Source: a virus. Taken from it: a DNA stretch of 50,263 nucleotides. The notes below the pieces were generated by a model, which did no database searches, was not told the DNA's origin, and saw nothing but the letters and a program-made list of their open reading frames with translations. The translations under genes and the position numbers were made by a program. Positions 22,608-30,608 of this stretch are shown here, in pieces (the first letter of the stretch is position 1; the number at the start of each line of letters is the position of its first letter). The stretch lies in IMG/VR virus record IMGVR_UViG_3300010354_000131, positions 1 through 50,263 of that record. One strand, given 5' to 3'.

Positions 22608-22885
22608 TACCACTTACCTATCGGACATGAGGCATGCTTAATTTTTGTTTTCATGGCCATAAAGCATCCACATTTTTTGCATTGTTTTGTCATATTAATT
22701 AATTCTGGACATGACAAACAAATAGAATATCTCTGATCTGCGACCTCTTCTTCAATACGCATATCTGGATTTAACATGTCCCAAGGTCTTGCATCCCTGT
22801 CTACTTCTGAAATAGGGCTGGATGCTTGCTCAAGCTCTTGTTGCTTCTTTTCTTTGTATAGCTCCCACTTAGTTTTTTCTGTCAT
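22607..22885 (-). CDS. DUF6171-like zinc protein (92 aa)
   Basis: The C-terminal half has the pattern RYSICLSCPELINMTKQCKK, CGCFMAMKTK, then CPIGKW: five or six Cys in the order of the DUF6171 family seen in cyanophage and other T4-like genomes. The N-terminal half is charged and disordered, with a DARPWDMLNP motif. It immediately precedes the glycosyltransferase (TAATG), a pairing that may be functional. The family's activity is unknown. Confidence 0.8.
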   Translation of the reverse strand: MTEKTKWELYKEKKQQELEQASSPISEVDRDARPWDMLNPDMRIEEEVADQRYSICLSCPELINMTKQCKKCGCFMAMKTKIKHASCPIGKW

Positions 22886-23274
22886 TCCATTTCTCCTGGC
22901 AATATAAATTCTCCATTAATATACTTCCATCCTGGAATAATATATTCTGCATACTTATCTGCTTCTGTATATCCTACGGCTCTCGCATTTGATAGCAATA
23001 TAGAATATATCATTTCGTCACAAGCTAGGGTTTCAACCACCTCGTTATTTTTAATAAGATCAACATAGTACTCTTCTCCATCTTGTGGAATGCTGGACTC
23101 TCTAAATTCTTCTACGGTTTCCATAAAATCGGAGAACCATCTATCTGTAGCCATGGTTTCTACAACCTCAGAATCAATAATAAATGCCAGCGGCTTTCCG
23201 CCCTCGATGTTATTGTCTACCCGATTTTGTTTTACGCCTGGAGTAGACCAATTTACCTCACTATATCTAATCAT
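22882..23274 (-). CDS. Hypothetical protein with an internal duplication (130 aa)
   Basis: Two related units are visible: AFIIDSEVVETMATDRWFSD (about residues 30-49) and VDLIKNNEVVETLACDEMIY (about 71-90). Each is a beta hairpin followed by a helix. No family is recognised. The gene starts at the ATG at 23274 without a ribosome site, which fits the leaderless transcript predicted from 23281-23309. It overlaps the DUF6171-like gene by four bases. Being first in the glycosyltransferase operon, it may be an acceptor or partner; that is a guess. Confidence 0.7.
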   Translation of the reverse strand: MIRYSEVNWSTPGVKQNRVDNNIEGGKPLAFIIDSEVVETMATDRWFSDFMETVEEFRESSIPQDGEEYYVDLIKNNEVVETLACDEMIYSILLSNARAVGYTEADKYAEYIIPGWKYINGEFILPGEME

Positions 23275-23280
23275 ATCAAT

Positions 23281-23309
23281 ATTGTATCATTTCAGGACAA
23301 TTCTGTAAA
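23281..23309 (-). promoter_or_regulatory. Promoter with predicted leaderless start
   Basis: TTTACA (23304-23309; five of six), a 17-bp spacer ending in TGA, then TACAAT (23281-23286). Six bases then separate the -10 from the ATG at 23274-23272, so the predicted +1 is the A of the start codon. No ribosome site exists upstream, which fits leaderless translation. Confidence 0.7.
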
Positions 23310-23316
23310 GAGTATA

Positions 23317-26300
23317 TTAAATATAACATATAGTTCTAGTTCCAGCGCTATTTGAAGTTGCAGCGCATTGCCCAACAAATCCACATACGGACCAGTTGGC
23401 ACTTGATGAGTTATTTACGTCAAATGTATTACAGTTCCACCTTTGAATTTTATTTACAGTTGGGCAGCAGGAGCCTGAAGTAGTTCCACTTAACGATCCA
23501 CTTCTAGCAGAACCAGTTGGACAACACTGGGGGGAATAGTGATATGAACCATAGTCTGTGTAAACACATGTACATGACGTAGTAGTTGTAGTAGTTGTAG
23601 TAGTTGTAGTACATGTTGGAGGAGTTGAAGCTGATGGGTATGATCCAGTATTATTATAAGAACACACTATTCTATATTGATTACATACCACTGCAGATTC
23701 ATCAGAATTTGCAATATATTGTTCATCTGGCAACTGATTACTATAATAATTAATAGAACAATACCATCTGGAAACTGGTGTTACGTATCCGCATCTTCCG
23801 TCGGTAAACACATATGAGCCATATGTTACAGTTGGGGCGCAGGCCGACTCACTGTAATCATAGCTGCTTCCATCCCAATTACCACCTGTAAGAATTTTTC
23901 TTCTATAATATGTTGTAGTTATATCTCTGTTATATGTTCCAGAGCATTCATAAGTAGTGCTTGAATACCATACTTCACATGGACCGTATGTTGTTGTTAT
24001 AGGTGGAGTATAGCTAATTGTGCTTTCAGCATAAGTTCCTGTTGGGAATCCATTGCTATCTAACGGACCATTGTAAACTCTTAATAAAATAGTTGCGCTA
24101 GCTCCAGAATAAACCCTAAACAAAGACCCGCCATTTGTTTGATTAGTAGATGTTTCAGTTGTTCCATAATCAGTATAGCTTGCAACACCTGTTTGAGTTA
24201 CCGTACAAGAAAATGATGATTGATTTGTTGAAGTCCAACTTACTGTTACAGTAACAAGCTGGGAGCTTGTAGTAGAGGGTGCAGATGCAGATAAAGAGGT
24301 AATAGTAGGATTTGCTATCTGTGCCCTAGTTCCAGTAACTCCACTAGACCAAGCGGATACCCCTGAACTGTTTCTAGCTCTTACGTAATAAGTTCTACTT
24401 GAGCCAGATCCTATGCCTGTATCTAAATACGATGTGTTATTTCCTGGAGTAAAATCTGGAGTGTCTGAAGGTGATGGCGTAACCCCGTACCAAAGTTCGT
24501 AACTAGTTGCTCCAGATACGGCATTCCATGTTAAAAGAACTCCGTCTGTTCTAGTTGTTGTAGCAGAAAGCCCAGTTGGAGTTGAAGGTGCGGAGCCTAT
24601 AGTTATTGTTCTAGTTCTAGTTCCTCTAGAAGTATCTCCCTGTGGAATTGTATAAAGTGTTGCTGTATATGTTCCAGTATTACTATATTGATGTGTAACT
24701 GATGAAAAAGATGGGTTAACTGTATTTGTAGAATGATTTATTGTTTCAGGTGTGGTCCCATCTCCAAAATCAATTATGTATGATCTAGGATATGATGAAT
24801 AGCCAGATGGATATGATACCGCTGAACCAGAAAATGTAACTGTTAATGGAGATGCTCCAGTTGTTGGAGTTGCATTTAATGTTGGAACTGTTGATGGTGC
24901 TACCTCAACTACTGCTCCAGCATCCCCTACTGCATATATAGAGTTTGCTCCCAAGTCTACGTTTCCAGTAAAAAATCTTCTTGTTCCTGTTGAGGTTGCT
25001 GCTGTACTTAATCTAAACTCATATTGATATCTTGCTTTTCCGCCATCCCATGTAGGTCCAGAAGCAAATGCGTCGGCATTTATAAATACTCTATACCTAA
25101 CTGTAGCAGTTGTTCCATTTAATGTTACCGAATATGGTGTGTTTAAATCAAGGGGCCAGTCTGTAGATGAAATTAGAGCCCCTGTATCAGATCTATAATA
25201 ATTACCATTTTGCGTATTATATATTCTGGGCTCAAGCCTATAACTTGTTGAGGCGCTAGCATCTGCAACGGTTAAATAAAAATTTAAAAATCCATCTGAA
25301 ATTATTCTAGGTGCAGAAAATACATAACTTGGACTTGTAGCCGTACCTAGTTGATCTGGTAATAAGCTGTTATCTAAAACAGTTTCTCCACGCTCATCTC
25401 TAACAGATACTGATGTTATTGCAGGTTGATCTCCGCTTGTTGCATAAAGGCTTACAGGATTGTTATAATGATCTGTGTTGGAATTTGCCATTACCAATTC
25501 AGCAATAATATACTCTCCAGGATTTAAAGGATTTGTTCCCACGCTAAGCTGGCTATCTATTTCCCAAATGTCCGTAGTGCCTGTAGATATTTGAAAAGTA
25601 GAGTCATAAGATCCTGCTACAGTATCGTAACCATTATCAATATATATTGATTTTAATAATGTTCCTCCTGGAGACTTACTAGTATTTCTCCACCATTTTA
25701 ACATTGCTGGACTAGCTGAGCCATAAAGATATGGCCTTATCCACCATCCCCATCGGACCTTGGCATTTATTTGTAATATATCAAGATTAGAAAATCCACT
25801 TTGCCCAGAAAGTACTAGTGTGGTTTGTACTGCAGGTCTTCTCTTAATAACCTTAATTGGTGGTGAATATAATTCTGATGAACCAGAAGAGTTTGTAGCA
25901 GTTAGTTCATAAAAAATATAATATCCATCTGCAAGGTCTCTATTTTCTTGTGTTGTTGTTGCAAAATCTATGGTGTCATTTCCAGATAGTGTAAATCTTG
26001 TACCGTTTCCACTTCCATCTACAGCACAGCGTATTCTTCTACCAGATACAGTTGTAGGCTCTGCTGGCAAAAATGATCCGTCGTTTCCCCACAACTTTAA
26101 TATCGTTCCGCCAGTATCAGAACTTGCAAATAATTGTGGGCTTGTAGCAACAGATCCATTATATCCGCCAAGTCTTATATTTATAGGATCATTAGGGTCT
26201 GGTGCTGGATAATCTTTTGGCCACATAACAATCCAACCATTTATTGTTTTTGCAAAAACTTTGGTTGCCGACTTCCATCCTTCAGATGTTTTTGCCCATA

Positions 26301-26355
26301 CTTTTTTAGCGTTTGTTGACCAGGTGCTAGTTCCTATTTTAGCGTATATTGGCAT
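23317..26355 (-). CDS. Large tail fibre/adhesin with PKD and FN3-like domains and Cys-rich C-terminus
   Basis: 1012 residues, start MPIYAKIGTSTWSTNAKKVW. The N-terminal 70 residues have short W-rich repeats (KVWAKTSEGWK, KVFAKTINGWI). Many beta-sandwich segments follow. A PKD-like domain has YIIDFGDGTTPE and SSVTHQYSNTGTYTATLY. A fibronectin-III-like domain has LLTWNAVSGATSYELWYG and YYVRARNSSGVSAWSS. The last 220 residues are rich in Cys (more than 20) and contain 11 consecutive Thr at 23578-23610. It is probably a host-binding tail fibre. It follows the central tail protein gene at eight bases and ends just upstream of a new promoter. Confidence 0.82.
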   Translation of the reverse strand: MPIYAKIGTSTWSTNAKKVWAKTSEGWKSATKVFAKTINGWIVMWPKDYPAPDPNDPINIRLGGYNGSVATSPQLFASSDTGGTILKLWGNDGSFLPAEPTTVSGRRIRCAVDGSGNGTRFTLSGNDTIDFATTTQENRDLADGYYIFYELTATNSSGSSELYSPPIKVIKRRPAVQTTLVLSGQSGFSNLDILQINAKVRWGWWIRPYLYGSASPAMLKWWRNTSKSPGGTLLKSIYIDNGYDTVAGSYDSTFQISTGTTDIWEIDSQLSVGTNPLNPGEYIIAELVMANSNTDHYNNPVSLYATSGDQPAITSVSVRDERGETVLDNSLLPDQLGTATSPSYVFSAPRIISDGFLNFYLTVADASASTSYRLEPRIYNTQNGNYYRSDTGALISSTDWPLDLNTPYSVTLNGTTATVRYRVFINADAFASGPTWDGGKARYQYEFRLSTAATSTGTRRFFTGNVDLGANSIYAVGDAGAVVEVAPSTVPTLNATPTTGASPLTVTFSGSAVSYPSGYSSYPRSYIIDFGDGTTPETINHSTNTVNPSFSSVTHQYSNTGTYTATLYTIPQGDTSRGTRTRTITIGSAPSTPTGLSATTTRTDGVLLTWNAVSGATSYELWYGVTPSPSDTPDFTPGNNTSYLDTGIGSGSSRTYYVRARNSSGVSAWSSGVTGTRAQIANPTITSLSASAPSTTSSQLVTVTVSWTSTNQSSFSCTVTQTGVASYTDYGTTETSTNQTNGGSLFRVYSGASATILLRVYNGPLDSNGFPTGTYAESTISYTPPITTTYGPCEVWYSSTTYECSGTYNRDITTTYYRRKILTGGNWDGSSYDYSESACAPTVTYGSYVFTDGRCGYVTPVSRWYCSINYYSNQLPDEQYIANSDESAVVCNQYRIVCSYNNTGSYPSASTPPTCTTTTTTTTTTTSCTCVYTDYGSYHYSPQCCPTGSARSGSLSGTTSGSCCPTVNKIQRWNCNTFDVNNSSSANWSVCGFVGQCAATSNSAGTRTICYI
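23578..23610. repeat. 9-bp microsatellite encoding a Thr run
   Basis: The unit ACTACAACT is repeated about 3.7 times on the minus strand, coding for 11 consecutive Thr flanked by Cys. Such a tract can change length by slippage in units of three residues without breaking the frame, so it may give variable linker length in the fibre tip. Confidence 0.85.
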
Positions 26356-26363
26356 TTATGTTC

Positions 26364-29252
26364 CTAGTATGTAATAAAGATGTCGCCAACATATCCCGTT
26401 GTGGAAGATGGAGTTGATGTTGTTTGTTTAATATAAATATTTCTTACATAAGCTCCAGTTGTACCACTTGGATATAACAATGGGGCTCCTCTTCTTAATC
26501 TCATTCTTCCTTCTACTGTTATGTATGGTCCTGTTGGGGCAACAGTTGAAGTTCCTACGCTTGCGCTTGTGTCTCCAAGATATAAGCCTTCTGTAAATTT
26601 TAAAGAAGATTTTGTATTAGAAAATATTGCAGACTGTGTTCCTCCAGCTATAATTTCTGTATACCCAGATGCAGTAGTGCTTTCTAGTCTAAGCATTGTA
26701 TTTGAAGAGATTTTTCCATTTGCTAATGTCAGTATTGGTGTAAAATTTTGATTTCCTGATATAGATGTTGCCCCACCAGTTATTCCGTCATTTGATTCAT
26801 TTAAGTCAGAATCGCTTGCTATTGTTAGTCCACTTGATGTAAATGTATCAGAAACAGTAATTAATGCTCCACCAATACTACCGCCAGTAATGCTTGGAGC
26901 TGAAAGCGATATATTAGAAAATACTGTTCCATTAAAAAATGCATCTCCACCAGAAGTAAGCCTAAAATTCTTTGCTGATATTCCGCCAGTATTTAAATTA
27001 ATTGCAAGTCCTGTGGTTGAAAAATCTGATCCATCTGCAGTACCAGTATGAGATCCGCCTTTAATAATACCAGTTGTTATTTTACCACCATCAATTGTGG
27101 TAACGTTACTCATATCAGTTTTAGCAAGTCCAGCCACGTCTGTTGCAGATGCATATCCAGTAATTACGGCTGATTTCATTATAACCGTTCCGTCTGCTCT
27201 TACGTAGAAATTAGCATTTGTATCTCTTGCTCCACCTGCCCAGAACACAATATCTGTTGCAGCATTTGTATTTGGGGTTGCAATTCCAGCAGTATATGAA
27301 GTACTTGTAAGTCTAATTTGTGCATTAGATGAATCTAGAGTAACTGTACCATTATTTGAAGTTTTATTTATTGTACTGGAGTTTACATTCCAGCCACCTA
27401 TGTTTGCGCTTGCTGTAGTAAGAAGACCAGTAGAACCATCAATTGTTGTTATACCATTTGTGGTTGATGAATTAAATGTAAGGCCTAAATTATTTAATAT
27501 ATATCCAGCACCGTTTAATGCACCTTGTGGGGTAAGAATACCAGAGTATAGAGATCCACCAGATGCAATAGATACATTTCCGCTAAATGTGCCCTGCCTT
27601 GCTGTAATATTTCCATCTACCGCAAATGTGTTTCCATCCCATTGCAAGTAGTTGCTTGTGCTTCCACCAACCTTTAAACGTGCACTATTTGAAGCATTAA
27701 TGTACCAATAGTTGCTTGCATCAAAGTATAATCCTTTATTTGTAGAAACTCCACCAACTCCAACACCGAACTGGAATGGTCCACCCGATATATAGTTAGA
27801 TACCGATGGGGTTCCTGTAACAGTTACATCTGGTCCAGATACGTATGAAGTAGACGTATTATTATATTCATCATAGGTAGCAACAGCAATTTTGTACGTT
27901 GCCCCTATTGCAAGTCCACCTAGCCTATACGTAGTACCAGGCCCTGGAGAATCTACATAAGAAAAAGTTGTATTATTATCATTACTAAATCTAATTCTGT
28001 ATCCACGAATTCCTCCGCCAGTTACTGCTGGCCAAGATATGTCTGCGTATGCATTAAATCCTAAATATCCACTAGTATCTATGCCGCTAGTAATAGAAAC
28101 AGATGTAACGTCTGCTGGCCCAGCATTATCTACTACAACTGGGCTTGTTGGTTCAACTTGAACTGCGGCTCCATATTCAGCAAAAGATCCTAGGTTGTCT
28201 GAGAATCTAGCACGTACCCAGCGCTTATTTGTATTAGGTACAATTACTACGGCTGGGTTAGTAGAACCAGAAAATATTTTTGCATATCCTGTGGTTGGTG
28301 CTGTAGTGGCTGACGATTCAATTTCTTCAATTTCTATTTTGTCAAAGGTGGCATTTGTTGGAGTTGTATACGAAACGCTATACCCATTGCTTATTGGCGT
28401 TGCTGTAATGGCTGCCGCTGGAAGATTATTAACATATGCAGTTGCAGGAAATGTAACTTCAGAACTTTCATTTCCGTAAATATTTACAGTTTTTACAGAT
28501 CCACTAAATGATGTTTGTGGAACTCCAAATCCTGCTCTGTTTTGAGACAAACTAAGTGCAAATGATTGTGAGGAGCTGCCTGGAACTCCTGGAACATCGT
28601 ATACTTTTGATACACCGCCTGCTGTAAGGGTTACCTTATAATAACTAAAAAATTCTTCAGATGAGTTATGTGTAAATGGTAAAGTAAAGTTTGTGCCTAC
28701 CCACGCTGGAGCTAGTCCAGTAGGCAGTGTGTTTGGAATTAATTTTGGTGTTTCAAATTGTGCTGTGCTAAAATCTGACTCAGATCCGTCTACTGCAACT
28801 ACAGTTAATTTAACACTATGTGCTCTAGGAGGAACTGCAACCCTTATTGTTCCAGCTGATTTTAAAGATCCAACAACTCTATATGGAGATCCAATTAGCG
28901 TTTCATCCTTTACATATACGTTTATTCGATCAAATGCTTTTGTATATGCCTGTCCAGCTGCATCTAATCCATTCCAGGTAATATTTAATATTCCGTTAAA
29001 ATAAGTAAGATCTGTATTTAAAAATTTAGGTGGAGCTAAAGTTGGTATATCTGCAGTAGTAAATCTATACTTTGGAGAAAAATCACTAGTAGTTCCATCG
29101 GCATAAACCCATTGAAAAGTAATATAATGTGGAGTATCAATTTTTAAGTCAACAGCTTTAAAATTAAAATAATCTTTATTAGAGTCTGGTTGCTGAACAA
29201 CCTGAATATCTGCTGGGTTATTTGCTCCTGTGGCTTTAACTAGATCTGACAT
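26364..29252 (-). CDS. Central tail fibre / tail tip protein
   Basis: 962 residues. The N-terminal half holds several fibronectin-like beta domains (NITWNGLDAAGQAYTKAFDR, SVKLTVVAVDGSESDFSTA, GYRIRFSNDNNTTFSY). The C-terminal half has repetitive segments typical of trimeric phage fibres: FAVDGNITARQGTFSGNVS, then GGWNVNSSTINKTSNNG, NFYVRADGTVIMKSAVITG, IDGGKITTGIIKGG. Its N-terminal part (SDLVKATGANNPADIQVVQQ) likely docks to the tail tip. The two fibre genes may form different tip proteins. The stop/start with the gene upstream overlaps by one base. Confidence 0.8.
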   Translation of the reverse strand: MSDLVKATGANNPADIQVVQQPDSNKDYFNFKAVDLKIDTPHYITFQWVYADGTTSDFSPKYRFTTADIPTLAPPKFLNTDLTYFNGILNITWNGLDAAGQAYTKAFDRINVYVKDETLIGSPYRVVGSLKSAGTIRVAVPPRAHSVKLTVVAVDGSESDFSTAQFETPKLIPNTLPTGLAPAWVGTNFTLPFTHNSSEEFFSYYKVTLTAGGVSKVYDVPGVPGSSSQSFALSLSQNRAGFGVPQTSFSGSVKTVNIYGNESSEVTFPATAYVNNLPAAAITATPISNGYSVSYTTPTNATFDKIEIEEIESSATTAPTTGYAKIFSGSTNPAVVIVPNTNKRWVRARFSDNLGSFAEYGAAVQVEPTSPVVVDNAGPADVTSVSITSGIDTSGYLGFNAYADISWPAVTGGGIRGYRIRFSNDNNTTFSYVDSPGPGTTYRLGGLAIGATYKIAVATYDEYNNTSTSYVSGPDVTVTGTPSVSNYISGGPFQFGVGVGGVSTNKGLYFDASNYWYINASNSARLKVGGSTSNYLQWDGNTFAVDGNITARQGTFSGNVSIASGGSLYSGILTPQGALNGAGYILNNLGLTFNSSTTNGITTIDGSTGLLTTASANIGGWNVNSSTINKTSNNGTVTLDSSNAQIRLTSTSYTAGIATPNTNAATDIVFWAGGARDTNANFYVRADGTVIMKSAVITGYASATDVAGLAKTDMSNVTTIDGGKITTGIIKGGSHTGTADGSDFSTTGLAINLNTGGISAKNFRLTSGGDAFFNGTVFSNISLSAPSITGGSIGGALITVSDTFTSSGLTIASDSDLNESNDGITGGATSISGNQNFTPILTLANGKISSNTMLRLESTTASGYTEIIAGGTQSAIFSNTKSSLKFTEGLYLGDTSASVGTSTVAPTGPYITVEGRMRLRRGAPLLYPSGTTGAYVRNIYIKQTTSTPSSTTGYVGDIFITY

Positions 29253-30172
29253 TAGAAGCCTAACTGCATCTTATATTCTATATCGACCTGTCTACCAGAA
29301 GTTTTATAAATAATATCTCCCCCAGTTAAAACTGATCTGCTTATTAATCCGTATGATGGGTCAAACGTGTCCTCGTCATTTATTCTAAGGCCATCAAAAT
29401 ATACAGTAGTAGTTCCGCCTGCATTAGCAGTTATTTCTATACCAAGCTTTATAATATTTGAAAAGTCTGGTGGAGTTGCTGAAGTATTTGAAAATAAAGA
29501 CTCTAATGAAATAGATTGAATTTTATCTGGTGTAGACCCCATAGCTTCTGGCGTAAAGTCTACATAACAATATTGTGTTGCTGAACTATAGAATTTTACT
29601 CTAATTTTAGAAATATTATTGTCTTCTTTTTTATAGGCTAAAGATAGACTATCCTTTATACTGTATCCAGATAAATCAAAGTTATTTAATGCAACCAAAT
29701 ACTCTTTTGATGTAGAGGCTGGCGCTTGAAAGAAAACCATATTCTCGCCAATCTTTGAAGTAAATGTATCTGAATTTATTCTAAGTCCAGGATTATAACC
29801 ATTAGAGTCTTCCCATAAAATATTATTTTCAAATGATGTTATAAATTTACTATCGTACTTAACCTGTGAAGCTCGTCCAGATGGATATAGCCCAACTTCT
29901 GAAATTACTCCTGCAACGTCCTGTGGAATAGTTCCTTGAAAAATAGCAATATATGAAAACACTGGGTCGCCATCAATATCTGTTCCAGTCTGAGAAATGT
30001 CTATACTTCCTAAAGTTATAGGGACCCTATAAAATTCAAATGCTAGCTTCGTGTCATTACCCTTTGAATTAGGAGCAGCGTTTCCAATTCCCAAAGCCAA
30101 TTCTTTACTTGTAAAATCAGCATTTCCTGCTAAATAAGAAACAAGGAATCTCTTACCAAATTTTGTTATCAT
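29252..30172 (-). CDS. Minor tail protein (306 aa)
   Basis: Beta-rich with a helical N-terminus (TKFGKRFLVSYLAGNADFTS). The segment SYIAIFQGTIPQDVAGVISE followed by VGLYPSG resembles baseplate/tail-tip proteins that describe a tail-fibre base. A carbohydrate-module-like middle (SGYSIKDSLSLAYKK, IRVKFYSSATQYCYVDF, TTVYFDGLRIND) looks like a jelly-roll sandwich that could bind glycans. It lies between two tail genes, with four-base and one-base overlaps. Structural role is clear from context; the binding role is inferred. Confidence 0.7.
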   Translation of the reverse strand: MITKFGKRFLVSYLAGNADFTSKELALGIGNAAPNSKGNDTKLAFEFYRVPITLGSIDISQTGTDIDGDPVFSYIAIFQGTIPQDVAGVISEVGLYPSGRASQVKYDSKFITSFENNILWEDSNGYNPGLRINSDTFTSKIGENMVFFQAPASTSKEYLVALNNFDLSGYSIKDSLSLAYKKEDNNISKIRVKFYSSATQYCYVDFTPEAMGSTPDKIQSISLESLFSNTSATPPDFSNIIKLGIEITANAGGTTTVYFDGLRINDEDTFDPSYGLISRSVLTGGDIIYKTSGRQVDIEYKMQLGF

Positions 30173-30588
30173 GTTAAAGTTATCCTCGCATTCATTCCTT
30201 TTAATTCAACTCCGCTTGAGTTTTTAATTTTTACTACAACTGTTGCTGTTGGAACTCCAGATGCGCTGTATACAACTTGATTTGAAACAATAGATATGTC
30301 TGAAAGCTGTGGAACACGTTTAGTTTTTGCAGTTGTACTATCGTCATCATCACCTTTATTAGAATCATTATCTTTTACTGTAAAGGAAACAAGATCGTCT
30401 AGCTCAACTTCTTCGTCTTCTAGATATAATGGAGAAAGATAAAGTGCTGTTAAAGAGTTACCCGCAAGTTCACGACCTATGGACGGATCTAGATCAGATG
30501 CTTCCTTTGAAGTAGAGTAATACCCAATTCTGCCACCAGACGTAAGTCCAGTTTTAGATATTCTAGGTTTTTTAGGTGTGGTTGCCAT
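30169..30588 (-). CDS. Small tail-associated protein (139 aa)
   Basis: Basic N-terminus (TTPKKPRISKTGLTSGG), a middle with LAGNSLTALYLSPLYLEDEE, an acidic linker (DNDSNKGDDDD) and a beta-rich C-terminus (QVVYSASGVPTATVVVKIKN, ELKGMNARITLT) like a small Ig-type sandwich. It overlaps the next tail gene by four bases. No family is recognised; its role within the tail tip is inferred from its position. Confidence 0.65.
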   Translation of the reverse strand: MATTPKKPRISKTGLTSGGRIGYYSTSKEASDLDPSIGRELAGNSLTALYLSPLYLEDEEVELDDLVSFTVKDNDSNKGDDDDSTTAKTKRVPQLSDISIVSNQVVYSASGVPTATVVVKIKNSSGVELKGMNARITLT

Positions 30589-30608
30589 TTTTTTATTATA
30601 CCATTTAG

